Positions 57,435-64,000 of a stretch of 64,000 nt of DNA are shown here, in pieces. Position 1 is the stretch's first letter; each line of letters begins with the position of its first letter. The DNA is taken from positions 3,398,001-3,462,000 of the forward strand of contig NZ_CP028918.1 in the NCBI RefSeq assembly GCF_003060865.1, in the 5' to 3' direction. Both the position numbers and the translations under genes were made by a program. The DNA comes from Gemmobacter aquarius (GTDB taxonomy: Bacteria; Pseudomonadota; Alphaproteobacteria; Rhodobacterales; Rhodobacteraceae). The notes under the pieces were generated by a model, which made no database searches, was not told where the DNA came from, and saw only the letters and a list, made by a program, of their open reading frames with translations.

Positions 57435-58771
57435 ATCGGCGCCCCATGGACCAGCAAACCCTGCATTGCGGCAACTTCAACCTCGCGTCGGGCAATTTCG
57501 TAATCCAGCGCCACCTGATCCCGCTCGAGCCGCAAAGCGGCGTCGTATTGCCCGACGAGTTCGACCAACGACCGCAAGCCGGCTTTGTATTGCTCGACAA
57601 AGAGGTCGAGGTTTCCCATCGTTTGCCGCAATACCTCAGCCCCTTGCGACCGGCGGAGCCGCAACTCGGCGATCTCGCCGCCGAGCGAGTCAATCCGTTG
57701 CCCGCTTTCAAGCCGCGCCTCGGCGAACCTGCGTTCGACAAGGTCGGGCGTCGCATTCAGTGCCCGCAACTTCGCACCAGTGCCAAAGCCGATATTCGCC
57801 CCGCCCAGTTGAAGCCCGGATAGAAAGGATCCGCCACCATCCAGCGAGGCGGTCGCCGCAAGTCCCGGCAGACTTCCTGCTCGCTCGGCCCGCGCCAGGG
57901 CCAAAACGCGTGCGCCCTCGCTTTTGGCGCGCATCACCGACAACGGCTCGGCTCGGCCCTGACCCAATGGTTCGATGCCGCGCAATCCCGCAAGCGGACG
58001 CCCGGCCAGTGACGCAAGATCGTTCAAGGACCGCTCGGCAGATTGCATGTCGCCAGAATAGGTTGCCTGCATCTCGGCGCGCTTCTGGCTTACGACTTGC
58101 AGTTCCGACCGGTCGGACAAGCCGCCCGTGACCCGCTGTTGCACCATATCCTGATAAGCTGACAGTCGTTCGACCCCGCGGCTTGCAACTGCAGCCTGCG
58201 CGCGCGCCTTTTCGGCGGCGATATAAAGCTCCAGGCCCTGACGCACACGGTCATTCGTGTCTTCGGCAAGACTGACCGCTGCCACTTCGACATCCGCCGC
58301 AGCGACCGCTCTTTCGGCACGTCGCCTTCCGTTGTCCAGCAGGGCCTGCTCAGCCACCAGCTTCGCAGCCATCACGCCGAGACTGTCCAGTGTCACCACC
58401 GGCCCGATTTGCGGAAGCCAGTTCTTGTCGACCGCCTCTTTTTGCAGCTTCGCCATCTGCAGTTCGGCAGCGGATGCCCCGCCCGATGCAAGCATGACCG
58501 CCTGCGCTACCGCTGCGTAACTTCCGCCTGCGGGCAAGACCGACTGGCGTGATCGCAGATCATCCATCACCGGAAAGGCCGCGGTGCTGCCTTCGGCGGC
58601 AAAAAGGCGGGTTTGCTCCGGCTTGTCCGGGGCCTGCCCTCTGCCAATTCCCTGAAACCCGGGCGGCTGCAACCCCCCCAGACATCCCGAAAGCAGCACC
58701 GCCACGGTCAGCATCAGGGCGAGGCGCGGTGATGCCACCCTGTCCGACCAACGGAGCACTGGGCGTTCCAT
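57431..58771 (-). CDS. TolC-family outer membrane lipoprotein
   Basis: A 446-residue OEP-type channel protein with a lipobox (VAVLLSGC, about Cys30), long Ala/Arg/Glu-rich helices and the repeat of two TolC halves (LELYIAAEKARAQAAV, DQVALDYEIARREVEVAAMQ). It would form the outer exit of the type I pathway. ATG 58769-58771 has GCGGAGATCG upstream, and starts 13 bp after the adhesin stop. The longer frame overlaps the adhesin gene. Confidence 0.88.
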   Translation of the reverse strand: MERPVLRWSDRVASPRLALMLTVAVLLSGCLGGLQPPGFQGIGRGQAPDKPEQTRLFAAEGSTAAFPVMDDLRSRQSVLPAGGSYAAVAQAVMLASGGASAAELQMAKLQKEAVDKNWLPQIGPVVTLDSLGVMAAKLVAEQALLDNGRRRAERAVAAADVEVAAVSLAEDTNDRVRQGLELYIAAEKARAQAAVASRGVERLSAYQDMVQQRVTGGLSDRSELQVVSQKRAEMQATYSGDMQSAERSLNDLASLAGRPLAGLRGIEPLGQGRAEPLSVMRAKSEGARVLALARAERAGSLPGLAATASLDGGGSFLSGLQLGGANIGFGTGAKLRALNATPDLVERRFAEARLESGQRIDSLGGEIAELRLRRSQGAEVLRQTMGNLDLFVEQYKAGLRSLVELVGQYDAALRLERDQVALDYEIARREVEVAAMQGLLVHGAPM

Positions 58772-58784
58772 GGACGATCTCCGC

Positions 58785-61700
58785 TCAGATGACCGTCCGG
58801 TTGATGTCTTCGTCGACGAAAATCGTGGCGCCATTCAGCGTGTAGACGGCGTAACGCTGCCCGTCCGAGCCGATATGCAGATTCTGCGTGTCGGTGGCAC
58901 CGGTCATCGTAACACGGTCATTGCCTTCGCCATGGATCATCAATCTTTGGTCAGGACCGGTGACTGCCTGCAACTGCGCCGCAGTGATGTTCATCCGGCC
59001 TTGGGTCGACGACAGGTCCACCGCCGCAATGTCAAACCCGGCCAGACCGGGGCGCGACAGATCGACGACTGTTTCCCCAGTCGTCCGCAGATAGAGCGTG
59101 CTCGCATCGTTGCCTGCCGAATCGACATCACGGATGATCAGATAGCTACCATCCGGCAGGTTCGGAGAGAACAGCGCCAACTCGCTGCGGACCGCGGTCT
59201 GGTTCACCGGAACCATTATCTCGAACGCTCCATGCGCAGGCGTCACATCCACGGCAGCGCCACTGGCGGCAACCTCGTGGTAGCTGAATACATCCGGAGA
59301 ATACGCTGTAAAAACGCCGCTAAGGATGCCGCCGGCACCGGAATCCTGAACCAATTCCGGTGCCGTCGGGGCGTCGGTATCGATATTGAAGGTAAAGTTG
59401 TGCAAGGCTCGGTTGCCGTTCGGATCGATTGCTTCGATAGACGCCGGAACGCCGTTCCGCGTGCCGCTGGGCAGTTCGTTGCGGCTAAAGGTGGTCGACC
59501 AGTTGCCGGAAACGTCTGACGTGACGGTATGGCTGCGGCCATCGACCGTTACAATTACCGTAGATCCGGCTTCGGCCTTGCCACTGACCGGCAATCCGGC
59601 AGACGCTTCGGCCGCGTTCATCACCCCGTCGGCGCCGACACTGAAGGCAACGTCGGATCGTGCAAAATTGTTCACCACCGTATCGATGGCTACGGTTTTC
59701 TGTTCCCAAGCCGTCTGGTTCCCATAGGCATCTTGCGCGCGCACACTGATGGTTGCTGTCGCGTTGACGCCTTCGGGTAAAGCTGCCGCCGGCACTGTGT
59801 AAGACCAGCGCCCGCTTGCCGTATCGGCCGCGGGAACTGTGGCCGAGAACTGGCCGATCTGGATCGTTACGACTGACCCCGCTTCCACCGTTCCATTGAT
59901 GACCAGCCCTGCCGTCCGCTCGGCCGCATTCAACCTTTGTGCATCGAGCGGCCCGTCGTTGACCGCACCAACCAGATCGGGATTGGCGAACGAGAAATCG
60001 CGCACCAGCGTATCTACGGCAAAGTTACGTGTCAGGGTTTCGCTGCGGTTGTTTGCAGCATCGATCGAATAAAGCGAAATCAAACCGCCGTTCGCACCGC
60101 TTGCGATTTCGCCGGACGCGATCGTGTTCATAGGCAGGGTCCAGCGGCCATTCGCATCCGCCACGGCCATCCGTTCTGTCCCCATGTAAGTCACGAAGAC
60201 CCGTGCATTCGCGTCGGCCGTGCCCTCCAGCGTAAAGCCAGAGGCCCTTTCCGCACCAGACACCACACCGTCCGCCCCGCCGGGGGCTGCCTGCAGCGTG
60301 ATCCCTGCTTCAAGATCGACGCGGACCGGAAGGACATTACTGGCGGTGTTGCCTGCCCGGTCTGTCGAAGTGACCGTCATCGAGGTCATGCCGCTCACAC
60401 TTCCAGCAGCACCAGCAGGCAGCGTCAGCGTCCACGCGCCGGTTGTCGCATTCACGTTTGCTGCGTAAGTGGTGCCTTGCCACGCCACATCGACGCGCGT
60501 GCTTCCTGCTTCGGCTTGTCCGGTCACGGTCAGCGCAGAGCGCGACTCCGACAGGTTCACGATTCCGTCGCCAAACGCAGCATGGCCCGCCATGTTCGCG
60601 AACGAAACGGAAGTCTGGGTGTCGACGATGAAGGATCTGGATGCCGAGCTGGGGTTTCCAGCAGCGTCCACCGTCGTGACCGTTGCGTTATACGTGCCGT
60701 CCACAAGGGTTCCGCCGGCAATGGAATAGCTCCAGCGGCCCTGTGCGTCGGCGACGACGGGCGCATTGGTGACCACGCCGGGAATGGTGACGCTCACCAC
60801 GGCTCCGGCGGTGGTGGAACCACCAATCGAGACGGCTTGCGCCTGTTCGGTGCGATTGACGAAGCCATCACCCGAAACTTGGTCGACGGCCAAGGGATGC
60901 GGGATTGTGTCGAGCACAAGCGTATCGGTCAATCGCGTGACGTTGCCGTGAATATCGGTCGAGGTCAGCGAAACCGGGACCGTCCGCTCGCCACCCGCAA
61001 CCTCGGCCTGCGAAAAGGTCACCGACCAGGTTCCGTCCTGCGCGACCGAAGTCGTGTGCGTCTTTTGCTCGATTGTGACCGAAACCGAAGCGCCCGCCTC
61101 GCCCGTTCCCTTAAGCGTCACACCATTTGCATATTCGGCCAGATTTTCGACGTCGTTGGTGCTTCCCGTGCCCTCGGTCGCAACGAGGGGCGGCGGAGTC
61201 ATGTCGATGACCACCATAGCGCCCGGCAAAGTTGTCGATGTACTGCCGGTGAACGCGGCCTGCACCTGATAGTTTCCGTCAGGCGGCAGTGCGTTCGTGG
61301 GGAACGTCGTGCTCCACGTGCCGCCGGTCGTTATCGTCGTGGTCTGGCTGCTGCTTCCGACCGTTACGGTAACAGTGTCGCCAGCGTTGCCGGTTCCGGT
61401 CACTTGCAGCGACGGATTTGCAACGGTCGTGCTGAGCACCTGGGTCGAACCAGCGCCATTCACACTGGGCGGAAGCACGACGCTTGGCGTAGTACCGCCG
61501 CCGCCACCTCCGTTTCCGCCCGTTCCGCCACCAGTGCCGCCGCCATCCGGCGTCGTACCGGCCGAGCCGCCGCCGCCGCCAAGCGCAGCGCCACCCACCA
61601 ATACCGCACCGCCGGCCGCCGCGGCGCCAAGGCCGCCACCGCCCATGCCCAGCAAGGCAGGGGTGAAAATGCCCATTCCGGCGGGTTCATTCGTCGCGCC

Positions 61701-62105
61701 CGCAGATGCCACCACCGGGTCGCCTTCGACAAAACGAAGGTCATCCAGGGGGCTCCATTTGTCGAAAGCGGATACAGGACCGTAATCTGCAACCAGGTAA
61801 CCGTCTCCGGACTCGGAAAGCAGCACTTCGGTGATGTTGTTGTCACTGCTTAAGTACAAGTGATTAACGACGCCTTCGGGGACGTCGTAATACCCGAGCA
61901 GGATGATGGTCCTACCGTCTGCCAGTTCCACAACGAGGTCGCCTTCGACCCGCTGATAGCCCAGCACACTTTCCTTCGATATGTTCAATGAAATGCTGTC
62001 GCCAGCGCCAACTTGGACAAAGTTTGCCTGCTCGTCGCCGGCAACAGTTCCCATGGTGTTGCCGCCCGCAGAACTGCGGACAGCGAAATCAATCGCTGCA
62101 CTCAT
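58785..62105 (-). CDS. large Ig-like-repeat adhesin, type I secretion substrate (BapA-like)
   Basis: A 1106-residue protein. Residues ~1-125 are a BapA-prefix-like domain (GDSISLNISKESVLGYQRVE). Residues ~150-205 are a Gly/Ala-rich hydrophobic linker. Seven Ig-like repeats of 90-105 residues follow (about 208-900), each with a G-x-(A/T)-x-AG-x-x-V core and a D(T/L)xxxxF-type end. The C-terminal ~100 residues (ITAAQLQAVTGPDQRLMIHG, then EDINRTVI) resemble the secretion-target end of LapA/BapA-type adhesins. There is no RTX nonapeptide and no Sec signal. ATG 62103-62105 is best spaced from GGCGGAG; ATG 62111 and GTG 62114 are alternatives. Likely role: surface attachment or biofilm. Confidence 0.85.
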   Translation of the reverse strand: MSAAIDFAVRSSAGGNTMGTVAGDEQANFVQVGAGDSISLNISKESVLGYQRVEGDLVVELADGRTIILLGYYDVPEGVVNHLYLSSDNNITEVLLSESGDGYLVADYGPVSAFDKWSPLDDLRFVEGDPVVASAGATNEPAGMGIFTPALLGMGGGGLGAAAAGGAVLVGGAALGGGGGSAGTTPDGGGTGGGTGGNGGGGGGTTPSVVLPPSVNGAGSTQVLSTTVANPSLQVTGTGNAGDTVTVTVGSSSQTTTITTGGTWSTTFPTNALPPDGNYQVQAAFTGSTSTTLPGAMVVIDMTPPPLVATEGTGSTNDVENLAEYANGVTLKGTGEAGASVSVTIEQKTHTTSVAQDGTWSVTFSQAEVAGGERTVPVSLTSTDIHGNVTRLTDTLVLDTIPHPLAVDQVSGDGFVNRTEQAQAVSIGGSTTAGAVVSVTIPGVVTNAPVVADAQGRWSYSIAGGTLVDGTYNATVTTVDAAGNPSSASRSFIVDTQTSVSFANMAGHAAFGDGIVNLSESRSALTVTGQAEAGSTRVDVAWQGTTYAANVNATTGAWTLTLPAGAAGSVSGMTSMTVTSTDRAGNTASNVLPVRVDLEAGITLQAAPGGADGVVSGAERASGFTLEGTADANARVFVTYMGTERMAVADANGRWTLPMNTIASGEIASGANGGLISLYSIDAANNRSETLTRNFAVDTLVRDFSFANPDLVGAVNDGPLDAQRLNAAERTAGLVINGTVEAGSVVTIQIGQFSATVPAADTASGRWSYTVPAAALPEGVNATATISVRAQDAYGNQTAWEQKTVAIDTVVNNFARSDVAFSVGADGVMNAAEASAGLPVSGKAEAGSTVIVTVDGRSHTVTSDVSGNWSTTFSRNELPSGTRNGVPASIEAIDPNGNRALHNFTFNIDTDAPTAPELVQDSGAGGILSGVFTAYSPDVFSYHEVAASGAAVDVTPAHGAFEIMVPVNQTAVRSELALFSPNLPDGSYLIIRDVDSAGNDASTLYLRTTGETVVDLSRPGLAGFDIAAVDLSSTQGRMNITAAQLQAVTGPDQRLMIHGEGNDRVTMTGATDTQNLHIGSDGQRYAVYTLNGATIFVDEDINRTVI

Positions 62106-62161
62106 TACCATCACTCCGCCTCAAGCCCGGCCATTCACGTGGCTAGGAACATTATTGGTCA

Positions 62162-62189
62162 GTCATACGCCGACCTATTGATGCCACAA
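62162..62189 (-). promoter_or_regulatory. possible promoter of the adhesin-secretion operon
   Basis: Minus strand TTGTGG (62189-62184), 16-bp spacer, TATGAC (62167-62162), about 57 bp before the ATG. The -35 box lies inside the half-site TTGATGCCACA. Weak matches; inference. Confidence 0.35.
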
Positions 62190-62272
62190 TTAACCCGCTT
62201 TTTGCCGCAATTCCAGACAAATCGCGCAATGGTAGTGAATTATGCGAACCTGCATGCCACATGTGGCATCAA
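62178..62272. promoter_or_regulatory. operator-like palindrome and distal half-site upstream of the adhesin
   Basis: A perfect 16-bp palindrome ATGCCACATGTGGCAT is at 62254-62269. The 11-mer TGTGGCATCAA (62262-62272) recurs inverted as TTGATGCCACA at 62178-62188, 73 bp away. The surrounding DNA is AT-richer than the genome. This fits a dimeric regulator that binds two sites and loops. Confidence 0.55.
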
Positions 62273-62297
62273 TCTCACGCTGTCCTGTCAGGTCTAC

Positions 62298-63305
62298 CTA
62301 GCGAAGCCGTTGGCCATTCTTGCCAAAATGGAACGCGCGCTCGGCATCCAGAGACAGCCAGGCATCCGCATCGACGGCATAGTCATGCTCGCCGAACAAC
62401 CGCACCGTTAAAAGCCCGTGGACCTCGGAACGGACATAGACGAGCGTTTCGCCGCCCAGCTTTTCAACATGGCTGATCCTGCCGTAAATCGCGCCGCTGC
62501 CCGCCGAAATGACCAGGTGTTCGGGCCGGATGCCGACCGTCTCACCCTGCATATCAATGGCGCCCGCTTTCAGAAAATTCATCTGTGGGCTGCCGATGAA
62601 CCCAGCCACGAATGTGTTGGCAGGGTTGTTATATAATTCCATCGGCGCGCCGACCTGTTCGACCTTTCCCGCCCGCAATACCACGATCTTGTCGGCCAGC
62701 GTCATCGCTTCGACCTGATCGTGGGTCACATACACCATCGTAGCACCCAGTTCGCGGTGCAGTCGCGCGATCTCTATCCGCGTCGCCACCCGTAACGCGG
62801 CGTCAAGGTTCGATAAAGGCTCGTCGAACAGGAACAGCTTCGGCGTCCGCACGATGGCCCGCCCTATTGCCACCCGCTGCCGCTGCCCACCCGACAGTTC
62901 CGCAGGCCGCCGTTCGAGATAGTCACCCAAGGCAAGCATATCCGACGCTACCGAAATCGACTTCTCGATCTTGGCCTTGGGTTCACCTGCCTGCTTCAAG
63001 GCCAGGCCCATGTTATCGCGCACCGTCAGGTGCGGGTATAAAGCATAAGTCTGGAACACCATTGCGATCTCGCGCTTGGCAGGGGCCACATCGTTGATCC
63101 GCACCCCATCGAGCATCACATCGCCGCCAGACACATCCTCAAGCCCCGCGATCATCCGTAACAGGGTAGATTTGCCGCAGCCCGAAGGCCCGACGAAGAC
63201 GCAGAACTCGCCCTCTTCGACCGTCAGATCGACGCCCTTGATCACCGCGGTCTTGCCATAGGCCTTGGCGACCCCGCGCAATTCCAGCGTGCCAACACCC
63301 CTCAC
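62298..63305 (-). CDS. sugar/polyol ABC transporter ATP-binding protein (UgpC/MalK-like)
   Basis: A 335-residue ABC ATPase. Walker A GPSGCGKST (39-47), LSGGQRQRVAIGRA, Walker B LFLFDEPLSNLD, VTHDQVEAMT, and a C-terminal TOBE/MalK-type regulatory domain (VGIRPEHLVI). These proteins energise uptake of sugars or glycerol-3-phosphate; permeases are outside the window. The start is a GTG (63303-63305) that overlaps the upstream dehydrogenase TGA (GTGA). Confidence 0.92.
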   Translation of the reverse strand: MRGVGTLELRGVAKAYGKTAVIKGVDLTVEEGEFCVFVGPSGCGKSTLLRMIAGLEDVSGGDVMLDGVRINDVAPAKREIAMVFQTYALYPHLTVRDNMGLALKQAGEPKAKIEKSISVASDMLALGDYLERRPAELSGGQRQRVAIGRAIVRTPKLFLFDEPLSNLDAALRVATRIEIARLHRELGATMVYVTHDQVEAMTLADKIVVLRAGKVEQVGAPMELYNNPANTFVAGFIGSPQMNFLKAGAIDMQGETVGIRPEHLVISAGSGAIYGRISHVEKLGGETLVYVRSEVHGLLTVRLFGEHDYAVDADAWLSLDAERAFHFGKNGQRLR

Positions 63306-64000
63306 AGCTTCACCGTCCCGAACTTGACCGGCTCACCCGACCGCACGCTCTCATCCGCCGCGAGGCAGATCGCCAGCGACTGCACCGCATCTTCCATATG
63401 CCGCGTCAAATCCAACCCCTCGTTGATCGCCCGCGCAACGAATGCCTGCTCGCGGTCGCACAATTCCTGATGTCCCGGTTCGTCCGCCATGCTCAGATCT
63501 TCATGACCACGTCCAACCCGGTGCACCCGAAGCAAACTGGTTTTGGTATGCGTGTCGATGTCATCCGACCGCGCACTTTCCGGCATCCGGATCGAAACCG
63601 CCCCGTTCGGGCTGACCACATCCTTCACGAAAAATGCCGTGTCGCTCATCATCGGACCCCAGCCCGCCTCATACCAGCCAAGGCTGCCGTCTTCGAACAG
63701 CACCTGAAAATGCCCGTAGTTGTACATGTCCGGCGCGATTTCGTTCGACAGACGCAGCCCCATACCCCGCACTTCCACGGGCTTGGCATCGGTGATTTGG
63801 CACATGACATCCACATAATGCACCCCGCAATCCACGATGGGGGGCGTGGTCTGCATCAGCGCCTTGTGCACCTCCCACGTCGGCCCGCCCGACTGCTGGT
63901 TCAGGTTCAGGCGGAACACATAAGGCCCGCCAAGCGCCCGCGCCTCCTCGATCAACCTAATCCAGGATGGATGGTGCCGCAGGATGTATCCCACCACCAC
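63302..64000 (-). CDS. Gfo/Idh/MocA-family oxidoreductase, C-terminal part
   Basis: The gene runs off the right edge, so its 5' end (the NAD(P)-binding Rossmann domain) is missing; 232 codons are seen. The visible part is the Gfo/Idh/MocA C-terminal domain: IVDCGVHYVDVMCQITDAKPV includes the conserved substrate-binding Asp/His, then YGHFQVLFEDGSLGWYEAGWGP. It is translationally coupled to the ABC ATPase, which suggests a role in catabolism of the imported sugar or inositol-like compound. Confidence 0.85.
   Translation of the reverse strand: MVVGYILRHHPSWIRLIEEARALGGPYVFRLNLNQQSGGPTWEVHKALMQTTPPIVDCGVHYVDVMCQITDAKPVEVRGMGLRLSNEIAPDMYNYGHFQVLFEDGSLGWYEAGWGPMMSDTAFFVKDVVSPNGAVSIRMPESARSDDIDTHTKTSLLRVHRVGRGHEDLSMADEPGHQELCDREQAFVARAINEGLDLTRHMEDAVQSLAICLAADESVRSGEPVKFGTVKL

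Noticed and set aside
58785..62105. RTX toxin or calcium-dependent RTX adhesin
   Set aside because: No GGxGxDxU nonapeptide repeats occur anywhere in the protein, despite the type I secretion genes beside it.

Overview
This 64 kb window is chromosomal DNA of a GC-rich alphaproteobacterium. It most likely belongs to the Rhodobacteraceae/Paracoccaceae (Rhodobacter, Gemmobacter or Tabrizicola-like). Evidence: strong G/C bias at third codon positions, the rimP-nusA-ylxR-infB block with a YlxR-L7Ae fusion, DUF3576 and DUF3035 envelope lipoproteins, UbiG, paired small porins that begin MKKILLATT, and a short NfeD beside an SPFH protein. I see no tRNA, rRNA, CRISPR array, prophage or insertion sequence.

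Layout. 1-2705: SPFH/NfeD pair, NUDIX hydrolase, Trm112-like protein, Lon-N-domain protein and a CnoX-like thioredoxin. 2841-6815: SGNH hydrolase, then the complete dTDP-L-rhamnose operon rfbCBDA with 4-bp start/stop overlaps. 7161-8810: a cysteine-free caspase-fold/peptidoglycan-binding protein. 8817-12160: thiamine ABC transporter thiBPQ under a TPP riboswitch. 12204-18815: GAF protein, HPP-CBS membrane protein, holA-lptE-leuS, DUF378 and DUF3576 proteins. 19225-21252: two tandem porins. 21375-25557: YggS, amylosucrase, L,D-transpeptidase and RibA. 25707-27583: OmpR-type regulator, two sRNA-like terminator elements and xthA. 27644-29851: both saccharopine dehydrogenases. 30062-33913: heparinase II/III-like gene (frameshifted), purH, lspA. 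34000-40440: DUF3035 lipoprotein, M16 protease pair, radC, PBP-OmpA fusion and a membrane-anchored protein beside secA. 40588-46191: secA, parvulin, argJ (frameshifted), mutT. 46272-52021: a 46-aa ORF, then infB, ylxR, nusA and rimP on the minus strand. 52232-54007: proline iminopeptidase and ubiG. 54070-62105: a type I secretion locus (Ig-like adhesin, TolC, ABC exporter, HlyD). 62298-64000: sugar/polyol ABC ATPase and a Gfo/Idh/MocA dehydrogenase cut by the right edge.

Most of the window is housekeeping and envelope biology. The accessory element is the type I secretion locus: a 1106-residue protein with seven Ig-like repeats and no RTX repeats, next to its own exporter and with a palindromic operator-like sequence upstream. 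The less obvious signals are regulatory. They are an SD-sequestering hairpin behind the TPP riboswitch, an intrinsic terminator between the rimP-nusA-infB promoter and its first gene, a motif shared by both porin promoters with a long-range hairpin in one porin leader, and tandem anti-SD-like sRNA candidates. Two genes (heparinase-like and argJ) are broken by one-base shifts at poly-C runs. These may be real mutations or homopolymer sequencing errors.
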